A stretch of 6,153 nt of DNA, taken from positions 1 through 6,153 of the forward strand of contig DAIDLK010000065.1 in the NCBI GenBank assembly GCA_027449525.1, given 5' to 3'. Of the stretch, positions 1 to 6,153 are shown one piece after another (within the stretch, counting starts at the first letter, position 1; the number at the start of each line of letters is the position of its first letter). Below the pieces are notes generated by a model. That model did no database searches. It had not been told where the DNA came from and saw only the letters and a list, made by a program, of their open reading frames with translations. The position numbers and the translations under genes are program-made. This DNA comes from Legionellaceae bacterium (lineage in GTDB: Bacteria > Pseudomonadota > Gammaproteobacteria > Legionellales > Legionellaceae).

Positions 1-3000
1 AGGGTGGGCATTTTCGCGTAAAAGGGCATGCAAGCCTTGGGCAAGCTGTTTTGACGGAGCTAACCCTTCTGGCCGATTTATCGTCTGTAGCCGACCGAGT
101 GACTAGTTTGGCCGGTCAAGTGTATCTGTCGATGGACCGGCTCGATTTTGCACCACTTCAGGCTTTATTCGCTCAATGGCCCTATCGTCTCGAGCGAGGT
201 CAGGGCAATTTGCAAGTGTGGCTGACGTTGCAAGCGGGACAAATTCATGCGGCGCAAGCCACTATTGCTCTTGATTCAGCCTGGTGGCGAAAATCCCAGG
301 CAATCACGCATCAAGTGATTAAACATTTGTCGGCCAATCTAGCATGGAAGCCAACCCGTTCTGGCTGGGAGTGGACGGCCGATCACGTTGATTTAGCTAC
401 GTCACTGCATCAATGGCCCTCGAATAATTTATCGTTAAGGTATCATCGTGCTCACGATACATACCATTTATTTATCAAAAACTTGGCACTTGACCACCGC
501 GTAACGCGTTGGTTTAATTGGCCAAAAGACCTAGAGAGTGTCATTAAATTAAAACCAACCGTGCAATTAGAAAATAGTCAGTTGAGTTTTCATGCAGGAC
601 AAATTAGTTCGTTTTTAACCCGTTTTTCCCATTTAAGCTGGCAGGCCAAAGCATCGATTCCGGCGGTTACCGATTTGTCGGGTGTTTGTTACTGGGAGCC
701 ACACTCCGGTCGCTTGGAGTTGGACAGTGAAGCGACGACCCTGGCTATTGCCGAACACCCAGCCGTCCAATTGAATGCAATTAATTTAGCGCTCGATTGG
801 CGTGCCTATCGAAATGGTTGGCGGGTGAATGTTGATCGATTTCTGGTGGATCATCCGCATGCGGTAATCAGTGGAAGAGGGTTGTTCCATGAGGCCTCGT
901 TGGCCTCACTAGGTAAAGTGCAAATTGCGGCTGAAATTTCAGCACATCATGCTGAGTTTTGGTTACCTTACCTTCCAAAAACGATGTTAAAGCCAAAATT
1001 AGCAGATTGGCTAACGCATGATATTCGCCGAATTGCGGAATTAAATGGCCACTTGTTGTTAAATGGTCATGTAGCTGATTTCCCATTTGATCAAAAACCT
1101 GGAACATTTAAGCTAATGACGTCACTTAAAGGCGTTGATTTAGCGTTTCATCCTGACTGGCCTCTGGTAACTGACATGGAAGGCGCGCTCACAGTTGATA
1201 AACGCGCATTAAGTGCTGATATTCGTCATGCTGATTTACATCAAGGACTGATTGCTTCCCGTGTCAATCTAAATTTAGCTGAGATTGGATCGGGTCGTGA
1301 GACCTTATTCGTCAACGGTCGAGTTGATGCACCAGCCCCATCCATGTTTGCTTATATTGATGCTTCGCCGTTAAAAAAGCGCCTAGCGAAATTAAATGCT
1401 TTATCGTTTAGTAAATCATTAGCGCTTGATTTGGCATTGACGATTCCGTTGGGTTCTGAGGACGATGACGTATTATTCCATGGGGGGGTGCGTTTTGATG
1501 ATAATGGACTCAGCATACTACATGCAATAGCACCACTGGATATTGAGCATGTCACCGGTGATCTGGTATTTGATGAACAAGGAATTCAATCGAGTACCTT
1601 ACACGCCACGTTTTTAGAAGATCCCTTACAAATCACCGTTCGTTCGGTGCAAAAGCCTTATTCGGCCACTGAAATTCAATTGGCAGGTGAGTTTTCATTA
1701 GCGCTCATGCAACAACGTTGGTCCCTAGCTGCCTTCACGGTATTAAAAGGGCGTCTCCCCTTGCAAGGGTTATTGTTATTTGCGGATGAACCGCAACACG
1801 CGGATACGTTTCATTTTGAAAGTTCTTTGGCGGGCTTGGAAGTGGCGTTGCCGGTCCCACTGGGCAAGTCTCGCGAAGAAAAAGTGCCGGCGCAGGTGGA
1901 CCTAAGTTTGCAGGCCGAACAAGGCATGCATTTGGCTGCGCGTTACGGCGCAACCATTCAATCGCAATTGCATTTTGCCGGGGCAGCACAAGGATTTTTG
2001 CTCCAACAAGGATTGATTTGCATCGATTGTATTGATAAAACAATTGGCAGTAAGCAGGGTGTTGATGTCATTGCTCATTTAGCGCAGGCCGACTGGTCCG
2101 AGTGGCAAAAGGCTTGGGTAAGCCTTGCTGATGCTTCGAGTAGCACCCGTCACCTGGGTGCCATTCATGCGGTGGATTTAAAATTAACTCGTTTAGCACT
2201 CTTTGGTGAAAATTTACATGATTTGCATTTGCATGCTGTGCAATCACCTGAAAATACTTGGGCTATACAATTTGATCACCGTGATATGATCGCTCATTTA
2301 AACTATCAAACAACGACCAACACGTTAACCGGACATGTTGCTCGTTTTGCATTGCTAAAGCCTACTTCTCTTGGTCAAAACACGCCAGTCAAGAGCGCTA
2401 TTCGGCCGAGTCAAATTCCTCATTTGGATTTAACTTGTGATGAATTGCAGTGGGGGGATAAGACCATTGGTCCGTTGGTGTTGAAAAGTAGCAGTAAGGC
2501 AGATCAGTGGCATCTGGATGAGCTAAGCATCAAATCCCCCCCTTATTTTATTCAATTCAGTGGTGATTGGGTACAAAAAGCTGGCAAGAACTTCACCTCA
2601 TTGCAAACTAACCTGTATGTGTCAAACCTGGTAAAGTTCTTGGAGTTATGGTCAATCCCGCCCGTAGTTGAAGCCTCAACAGGTGAGATGAGGTTTCGAG
2701 GCAGTTGGCCTGGCGATCCGCGTGATTTTTCGTTGAGCACGGTGGCGGGTGAGATGAGTTTGGTGGTTAAGAACGGACGTATTACTCATTTAGATGCTGA
2801 AACAGAGAAAAAGTTAGGTGTTGGTAAATTGCTGAGCGTGCTCAGTTTACAGACTATTCCGCGACGGCTGAAATTAGACTTTAGTGATTTATCGAAAACT
2901 GGCTATAGTTTTGATCGTTTTAAAGGGCAGTTTGTACTAAAAAATGGTTTGATGAGCACGGATGATAGCAGTATTGACGGCCCTGTAGCGTACGCTAGTA

Positions 3001-3269
3001 TCAAGGGCTCACTCAATTTAACCAAGCAATTATATGATTTGACTTTGCACGTCTCGCCGCATGTTACGGCCAGTTTACCAGTGATTGTAACTTTAGCGGG
3101 TGGTCCCATTGCAGGCCCTATCGCCGGGCTTGCCACTTGGATGGCGAGTAGAGTTATTAACCAAGGCGTTGACAAGGTAACCGGATATACTTACAAAATT
3201 ACTGGGCCCTGGTTGGAGCCGGTTGTTCAATCAGTAGCCATCGATCGAGATAAGCCATCATCATCTTAA
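1..3269 (+). CDS. yhdP: YhdP family AsmA-like envelope protein, 5'-truncated by the window edge
   Basis: This encodes a large AsmA-like protein of the YhdP family (DUF3971 region followed by an AsmA-like C-terminal region). In E. coli, YhdP is anchored in the inner membrane, spans the periplasm and, with TamB and YdbH, moves phospholipids to the outer membrane. The frame is open to the window edge (first full codon at 3), and residues encoded before 51 (GHASLGQAVL) continue the family pattern, so the TTG at 51 is not the start. About 1088 residues are visible. Compared from memory with the ~1266-residue E. coli protein, some 180 are missing, including the N-terminal membrane helix. Family landmarks include FHPDWP (1146-1163) and the C-terminal block LKLDFSDLSKTGYSFD then STDDSSIDG, ending in a hydrophobic Gly/Ala-rich stretch (about 3079-3165) and KITGPWLEPVVQ. 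Stop TAA is at 3267-3269, with a second in-frame TAA two codons later. No terminator precedes the next gene. Family assignment is secure; the transport role is transferred from E. coli. Confidence 0.93.
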   Translation, partial: GGHFRVKGHASLGQAVLTELTLLADLSSVADRVTSLAGQVYLSMDRLDFAPLQALFAQWPYRLERGQGNLQVWLTLQAGQIHAAQATIALDSAWWRKSQAITHQVIKHLSANLAWKPTRSGWEWTADHVDLATSLHQWPSNNLSLRYHRAHDTYHLFIKNLALDHRVTRWFNWPKDLESVIKLKPTVQLENSQLSFHAGQISSFLTRFSHLSWQAKASIPAVTDLSGVCYWEPHSGRLELDSEATTLAIAEHPAVQLNAINLALDWRAYRNGWRVNVDRFLVDHPHAVISGRGLFHEASLASLGKVQIAAEISAHHAEFWLPYLPKTMLKPKLADWLTHDIRRIAELNGHLLLNGHVADFPFDQKPGTFKLMTSLKGVDLAFHPDWPLVTDMEGALTVDKRALSADIRHADLHQGLIASRVNLNLAEIGSGRETLFVNGRVDAPAPSMFAYIDASPLKKRLAKLNALSFSKSLALDLALTIPLGSEDDDVLFHGGVRFDDNGLSILHAIAPLDIEHVTGDLVFDEQGIQSSTLHATFLEDPLQITVRSVQKPYSATEIQLAGEFSLALMQQRWSLAAFTVLKGRLPLQGLLLFADEPQHADTFHFESSLAGLEVALPVPLGKSREEKVPAQVDLSLQAEQGMHLAARYGATIQSQLHFAGAAQGFLLQQGLICIDCIDKTIGSKQGVDVIAHLAQADWSEWQKAWVSLADASSSTRHLGAIHAVDLKLTRLALFGENLHDLHLHAVQSPENTWAIQFDHRDMIAHLNYQTTTNTLTGHVARFALLKPTSLGQNTPVKSAIRPSQIPHLDLTCDELQWGDKTIGPLVLKSSSKADQWHLDELSIKSPPYFIQFSGDWVQKAGKNFTSLQTNLYVSNLVKFLELWSIPPVVEASTGEMRFRGSWPGDPRDFSLSTVAGEMSLVVKNGRITHLDAETEKKLGVGKLLSVLSLQTIPRRLKLDFSDLSKTGYSFDRFKGQFVLKNGLMSTDDSSIDGPVAYASIKGSLNLTKQLYDLTLHVSPHVTASLPVIVTLAGGPIAGPIAGLATWMASRVINQGVDKVTGYTYKITGPWLEPVVQSVAIDRDKPSSS

Positions 3270-3276
3270 TATTAAG
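3265..3276. promoter_or_regulatory. Palindrome CTTAATATTAAG; possible PmrA-like half-site
   Basis: A perfect 12-base palindrome overlaps the yhdP stop and lies about 50 bases upstream of the HAD-like gene. Bases 3265-3273 (CTTAATATT) match one half of the PmrA element I recall for Legionella and Coxiella Dot/Icm genes (cTTAATatT, two-base gap, cTTAATatT). The expected second half (3276-3284, GCTAAGCAA) matches only about 3 of 9 positions. A weak -10-like TACCAT lies at 3292-3297, about 7 bases after it, which is roughly where an OmpR-type regulator would contact polymerase. The motif is AT-rich and includes a stop codon, so chance is a real alternative. Confidence 0.22.
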
Positions 3277-3315
3277 CTAAGCAAGACGATGTACCATCAA
3301 GTTTCCTCATTGAAT

Positions 3316-3319
3316 GGAG
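3316..3319 (+). promoter_or_regulatory. Shine-Dalgarno GGAG that decides the start of the HAD-like gene
   Basis: GGAG lies 6 bases upstream of the ATG at 3326, an ideal spacing. The earlier in-frame ATG at 3314 overlaps this site and has no purine-rich sequence before it (the preceding bases are TTTCCTCATTGA). The protein therefore most likely begins MHRIHVLSFDIDG, four residues later than the longest possible reading frame. Confidence 0.75.
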
Positions 3320-3325
3320 TATTTT

Positions 3326-4318
3326 ATGCACAGAATACACGTTTTGTCATTTGATATTGATGGATGTTTGTTTGGATCTAGTTTCGTTTTTGATTCCGAT
3401 CCTAACAAAAGTGTGATTTCACATAACATTAAACTGTTAGAGCATTTGAAACAGAGTAAGCAACCGGACGATGTAACCGTTGTTTTTATCGGCTCAAACA
3501 GACAGTCCTTACACATAGACAATGGTAATCGAGAGATTCCCTACAAAGGAAGTTTGCTCTATAAAGGTTCTTGTTTTCCAAGAATACAAACAGTATGTGA
3601 GTTTCTTGAAGTCGAGTTTGATCCTCTTTTGCTGGCTGATGTCTACAACGATCTTCCGGATGGGCATTCTTTTGCTGAGGCAATTCGGCACATCGAGTTG
3701 CATGGTGATCGATGTGTTGATCCCCTATCATGTCAAGATCATGCACATTGGATCTTTGATAAGACAAAACTCAGTATCCTCTATGTTCAATTACATAAGA
3801 TAGCAAGTCAGTACCCAGACGCAGTGATTGATTACGATTTTTATGATGATAGAAAAGATATTTTAGCCCCTCTGAATGATTTTTTTGTGCAATACTCTTG
3901 GATGATGCCAGAAAATGTATCGATGAGATTGTATGAATACGCGGGTAAAGATGCCAAATTATTTGCTGAAGTCAAGGGGAACGGAATTATCGATAGAAAC
4001 TATCGACAAACGATCAAAGAAATGTACCAGCAGATACGTAGTGAAGACCAACCGGAGCATCTTTCACGGGAAAATCTTGCCTTGCTCAGTGTTAGACCTT
4101 CTGACCTTGACTTCTGCGCGACCATTAAACCGCCTCTATTGCGTGTTCACTCTCACTATCAATCCTCACTGGCTTCGCGCTCTGCGTCGGGTTTTTTCTC
4201 TCAGTTCGAAGAAATGAAAATAACCAGCAGTCAATTGGTCGATCAATCTTTTGATGCTTCAACCACCGATGTGTCAACGGCCAATGATCCAGCGCCATCC
4301 TCCAGCGCACTCAAGTAA
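3326..4318 (+). CDS. HAD-superfamily-like protein with low-complexity C-terminal tail; candidate secreted effector
   Basis: This is a 330-residue protein I cannot assign to a named gene. Numbering from ATG 3326, the HAD phosphohydrolase motifs appear in order. Motif I is FDIDGCL (nucleophile D10, acid/base D12; Cys where Thr is usual). Motif II is VVFIGSNRQS (S57). A Lys in FDKTK (146 or 148) can serve as motif III, and motif IV is DFYDDRKD (D174/D175). About 90 residues between motifs II and III could form a C2-type cap. No signal peptide or membrane segment is seen. After about residue 240 the HAD-like pattern ends; the last ~30 residues are rich in Ser, Thr, Asp and Ala, preceded by a short acidic FEEM. 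This loosely resembles C-terminal signals of Dot/Icm type IV effectors. Sampled rows average about 40% GC, below both neighbours, which suggests separate acquisition. It lies 56 bases after yhdP without a terminator and is followed by a hairpin. The HAD fold is fairly sure; substrate and secretion are inference. Confidence 0.85.
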   Translation: MHRIHVLSFDIDGCLFGSSFVFDSDPNKSVISHNIKLLEHLKQSKQPDDVTVVFIGSNRQSLHIDNGNREIPYKGSLLYKGSCFPRIQTVCEFLEVEFDPLLLADVYNDLPDGHSFAEAIRHIELHGDRCVDPLSCQDHAHWIFDKTKLSILYVQLHKIASQYPDAVIDYDFYDDRKDILAPLNDFFVQYSWMMPENVSMRLYEYAGKDAKLFAEVKGNGIIDRNYRQTIKEMYQQIRSEDQPEHLSRENLALLSVRPSDLDFCATIKPPLLRVHSHYQSSLASRSASGFFSQFEEMKITSSQLVDQSFDASTTDVSTANDPAPSSSALK

Positions 4319-4337
4319 TTATACCTCGTCAAATAGG

Positions 4338-4374
4338 AACCACTCTCTAAGTTTTTAACAACTTAAGAGTGGTT
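4338..4374 (+). terminator. Strong imperfect hairpin after the HAD-like gene, probable terminator
   Basis: Left arm AACCACTCTCTAAGTT (4338-4353) pairs with right arm AACTTAAGAGTGGTT (4360-4374). This gives 15 base pairs with one bulged C and a 6-base loop (TTTAAC), starting 20 bases after the stop at 4318. The arm is followed by only one further T and then GACAC, so it lacks the T-run of a classical intrinsic terminator. It may stop transcription weakly, protect the 3' end of the mRNA, or act with Rho. Its position between the HAD-like gene and mpl fits a transcript boundary. Confidence 0.55.
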
Positions 4375-4379
4375 TGACA
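4374..4379 (+). promoter_or_regulatory. TTGACA, possible -35 element for mpl
   Basis: A perfect sigma70 -35 hexamer abuts the hairpin, 75 bases upstream of the mpl start. The base range 16-18 downstream (around TAGCGC) is a poor -10. The best nearby -10-like hexamer, TAAACT at 4418-4423, is too far away to pair with it. mpl needs a promoter if the hairpin terminates, and this gap is where it should be, but a complete promoter cannot be drawn. Confidence 0.2.
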
Positions 4380-4453
4380 CTAGAGCAGCAAAAACTAGCG
4401 CAAGTTCCTTGAGCGCGCTAAACTAAATCAAGGCTCATTGCAGTGAGTGCATC

Positions 4454-5824
4454 ATGCATCTGCATTTTTTGGGAATTAGCGGTACCTTTATGAGTGGTTT
4501 AGCGCTGTTGGCTCGAGCGGACGGGCATCTGGTGACTGGTAGTGATTTGAATTGCTACCCACCCATGAGTGACTTACTCGCACGCTCCGGTATTACTTGG
4601 ACCATGGGTTATACGGATACTAGTGCGGCTTTAGCGGCTGATTGTGTGATTGTAGGTAATGTGATGCGGCGCGGCATGCCGGTATTAGATGCGGTACTAG
4701 AGCATCATCAGAGCTATATTTCAGGTCCACAATGGTTAGCCGAACATATTTTACCGCGGTACCGTGTTCTGGCCGTGGCGGGTACTCATGGTAAAACTAC
4801 CACGTCTTCAATGTGTGCTTACATATTAGAGTATGCCGGCTTGAAGCCAGGTTTTTTAATTGGTGGCATCGTTACCGATTTCAGTACTAATTCCAGCCTG
4901 GGCGCGGGAGAGTGGTTTGTTATCGAGGCCGATGAGTACGACAGTGCTTTTTTTGATAAAAGGCCTAAATTCATGCACTATCGCCCGGATATTGCCATTT
5001 TAAATAACTTAGAATTTGACCACGCGGATATTTATCCTGATTTGGCCGCCATTCAAACCCAGATGCACTATTTGTTGAAAACGATTCCACCCACTGGATT
5101 AGTGCTCTATCCCCGTGAAGATAAAGCATTGAATGAAGTGATTACGTTGGGTACGTATAGTCAATCTGAAACACTGGGTTTTTCGTCTAACGCCACTTGG
5201 CAAGCGCAACTGTTAGCCGACTCGGGTGAAGCGTTTCGCGTCTTTACGCAAGGTCAGTTTGTGGCCGAAGTAAAGTGGAAGTTGATTGGACAATTTAATG
5301 TGGAGAATGCGTTAGCCGCCATCGCTGCTTGTGCACGAGCGGGGGTTTCGCCGTTGCTTGCAGCTGAAGCATTGGCGCATTTTTCGCCAGTCAAACGTCG
5401 CCTGGAAGTTAAATCAAGTACCTTGGGGGTCACGGTATACGATGATTTTGCGCATCATCCCACCGCCGTTGAGAAAACTATTACTGGATTACGTAGCAGT
5501 GGTCGACACCAGCGTATTCTCGTGGTCATCGAATTTGCGTCCTACACCATGCGCACTGGAGCGCATGCTGAACGCGTTGCTGCCGCATTAGCCAGCGCCG
5601 ATGCCGTGTATATTTATAGTCCAGAAGAATCCTCTGCGTGGTTGAAGCAAATTACGGCGTGGCATAATCCAGTGCAATTGTTTCCTGATACAGAAGCCAT
5701 TGTGGCGGCAGTTGCTCGGGCAGTCAAACCGGATGATGCGGTAGTGGTGATGAGTAATCGTGGTTTTGAGTCAATTCATACGCGATTAACGGAGGCGATT
5801 CAGCGCGCCCTGGCGACGTCGTAA
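4454..5824 (+). CDS. mpl: UDP-N-acetylmuramate:L-alanyl-gamma-D-glutamyl-meso-diaminopimelate ligase (Mpl)
   Basis: Mpl is a cytoplasmic Mur-ligase-family enzyme of peptidoglycan recycling. It uses ATP to join the salvaged tripeptide L-Ala-gamma-D-Glu-meso-DAP to UDP-MurNAc, bypassing MurC, MurD and MurE. The protein has 456 residues, almost the same as E. coli Mpl (457). Domains run in order: N-terminal UDP-binding GISGTFMSG (7-15) and TGSDLNCYPPMS (28-39); the ATP P-loop AGTHGKTTT (109-117); EADEYDSAFFDKR (158-170) and NNLEFDHAD (184-192) of the central domain; and the C-terminal domain with RRLE (315-318) and YDDFAHHPTA (329-338). The ATG at 4454 fits the family N-terminus (MxIHxLGIxGTFM) and has a modest GTGAG at 4443-4447, 6 bases upstream. 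Two motifs differ from the E. coli and Pseudomonas forms I recall: EFASYTM (360-366) for EPRSNTM/EPRSNSM, and MSNRGFESIH (433-442) for MSNGGFGGIH. All core ATPase motifs are intact, so it should be active. Probably monocistronic, behind the hairpin and converging on the next gene. Confidence 0.96.
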   Translation: MHLHFLGISGTFMSGLALLARADGHLVTGSDLNCYPPMSDLLARSGITWTMGYTDTSAALAADCVIVGNVMRRGMPVLDAVLEHHQSYISGPQWLAEHILPRYRVLAVAGTHGKTTTSSMCAYILEYAGLKPGFLIGGIVTDFSTNSSLGAGEWFVIEADEYDSAFFDKRPKFMHYRPDIAILNNLEFDHADIYPDLAAIQTQMHYLLKTIPPTGLVLYPREDKALNEVITLGTYSQSETLGFSSNATWQAQLLADSGEAFRVFTQGQFVAEVKWKLIGQFNVENALAAIAACARAGVSPLLAAEALAHFSPVKRRLEVKSSTLGVTVYDDFAHHPTAVEKTITGLRSSGRHQRILVVIEFASYTMRTGAHAERVAAALASADAVYIYSPEESSAWLKQITAWHNPVQLFPDTEAIVAAVARAVKPDDAVVVMSNRGFESIHTRLTEAIQRALATS

Positions 5825-6153
5825 TAAAAAGTAACCGGCCGGTAACAAGACTAAAATGATACCACTGAAAAAAATGAAGCGAAAATGTTCGCTTCCCCCT
5901 AAATTAATCGCATCTTCTGGGGGAAAAAATCCAATCACTAAACTCATGATGCAGCCACCTAATCCAATGCCACACGTTAAATAATAGCCTAATTGTTTTC
6001 CGGGAATTGAAAAACTGCAGGGGCGCGCAGGGTATTTATACTTTAGTCGTATCGCGGCACAAAACATTAAGACGTACATCAGGACATACAGCTCCGTACT
6101 GAGAGCACTAAATAACCAGTATATCGCGTTGACGGACGGTAATAAGACGTAAC
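5786..6153 (-). CDS. C-terminal part of a GadC-like APC-family amino acid antiporter, truncated by the window edge
   Basis: The minus-strand frame is open from the window edge (first full codon begins at 6151) to TAA at 5788-5786, giving 121 residues. The ATG at 6079 is internal, because residues before it (LLPSVNAIYWLFSALSTELY) already match the family. The sequence closely resembles the end of the GadC-type glutamate/GABA antiporter group of the APC superfamily. It has a membrane segment through PSVNAIYW to YVLMYVLMFCAAIRLKY, a loop containing SIPGKQLG, a segment GIGLGGCIMSLVIGFFPP, and a final segment IIFSG-like to LLPAGYFLL. These inner-membrane carriers exchange amino acids and often serve acid resistance or nutrient uptake; the substrate cannot be read here. 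Only a basic tail of about 11 residues (RRRQGALNRLR) follows the last helix, so the C-terminal plug that closes E. coli GadC appears absent. Its last 12 residues plus stop are antisense to the end of mpl (39-base overlap). Confidence 0.85.
   Translation of the reverse strand, partial: YVLLPSVNAIYWLFSALSTELYVLMYVLMFCAAIRLKYKYPARPCSFSIPGKQLGYYLTCGIGLGGCIMSLVIGFFPPEDAINLGGSEHFRFIFFSGIILVLLPAGYFLLRRRQGALNRLR

Noticed and set aside
51..53. TTG as the start of the YhdP gene
   Set aside because: The frame is open upstream to the window edge, the preceding residues continue the family pattern, and no ribosome binding site is present. The gene starts outside the window.
868..3175. Several minus-strand open frames of 62-102 codons within yhdP
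   Set aside because: All are antisense to well-matched YhdP sequence and show no protein-family signal; long antisense frames are expected by chance in a 3 kb gene.
3314..3316. ATG as the start of the HAD-like gene
   Set aside because: It has no ribosome binding site and itself overlaps the GGAG that serves the ATG at 3326.
3486..3803. Open frames of 64-93 codons on both strands inside the HAD-like gene
   Set aside because: They lie wholly inside a gene with clear HAD motifs, have no recognisable family features and no convincing ribosome binding sites.
4396..4420. Small inverted repeat TAGCGC / GCGCTA upstream of mpl
   Set aside because: The stem is short with unequal internal bases and no T-run, so it is likely chance. 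An operator role cannot be supported from one copy.
5331..5591. 86-codon plus-strand frame inside mpl
   Set aside because: It overlaps the conserved C-terminal domain of Mpl in another frame and resembles nothing.
5834..5843. Palindrome ACCGGCCGGT just after mpl as a terminator
   Set aside because: It has no loop, its flanks do not pair, no T-run follows on the plus strand, and it codes for part of the last membrane helix of the antiporter.

Overview
The window looks like a gammaproteobacterial chromosome segment of moderate GC. Sampled rows run from the low 30s to mid 50s percent. It carries two conserved envelope genes, yhdP (its 5' end lies outside the window) and mpl, and the 3' end of an amino acid antiporter gene on the opposite strand. 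Between yhdP and mpl sits a less common gene for a HAD-fold protein with a long unstructured-looking tail. The style of that protein, the moderate GC, and one motif resembling the Legionella/Coxiella PmrA box make a host-associated member of the order Legionellales my best guess. That placement is inference; no rRNA or other taxonomic marker is present.

Layout: (1) 1-3269, plus strand, the C-terminal ~86% of a YhdP/AsmA-like protein. Its N-terminal membrane anchor lies upstream of the window, and the apparent TTG start at 51 is an artefact. (2) 3270-3325, a 56-base gap with no terminator. It holds a 12-base AT-rich palindrome overlapping the yhdP stop and a good ribosome binding site that sets the next start at 3326. 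(3) 3326-4318, plus strand, a 330-residue HAD-superfamily-like protein of unknown function and lower GC than its neighbours. (4) 4319-4453, a 135-base gap with a strong imperfect hairpin, probably a terminator, followed at once by a perfect -35-like TTGACA. (5) 4454-5824, plus strand, full-length Mpl, the murein tripeptide ligase of peptidoglycan recycling. (6) 5786-6153, minus strand, the C-terminal 121 residues of a GadC-like APC-family antiporter. It converges on mpl and overlaps its 3' end by 39 bases.

Functionally, YhdP (phospholipid delivery to the outer membrane) and Mpl (recycling of cell-wall tripeptide) both serve the envelope, but the hairpin before mpl argues against one transcript. 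The HAD-like gene could be read through from yhdP or have its own promoter. It is the accessory element here and the best candidate for something undescribed, possibly a secreted effector. I see no tRNA, rRNA, CRISPR array, insertion sequence or integrase.
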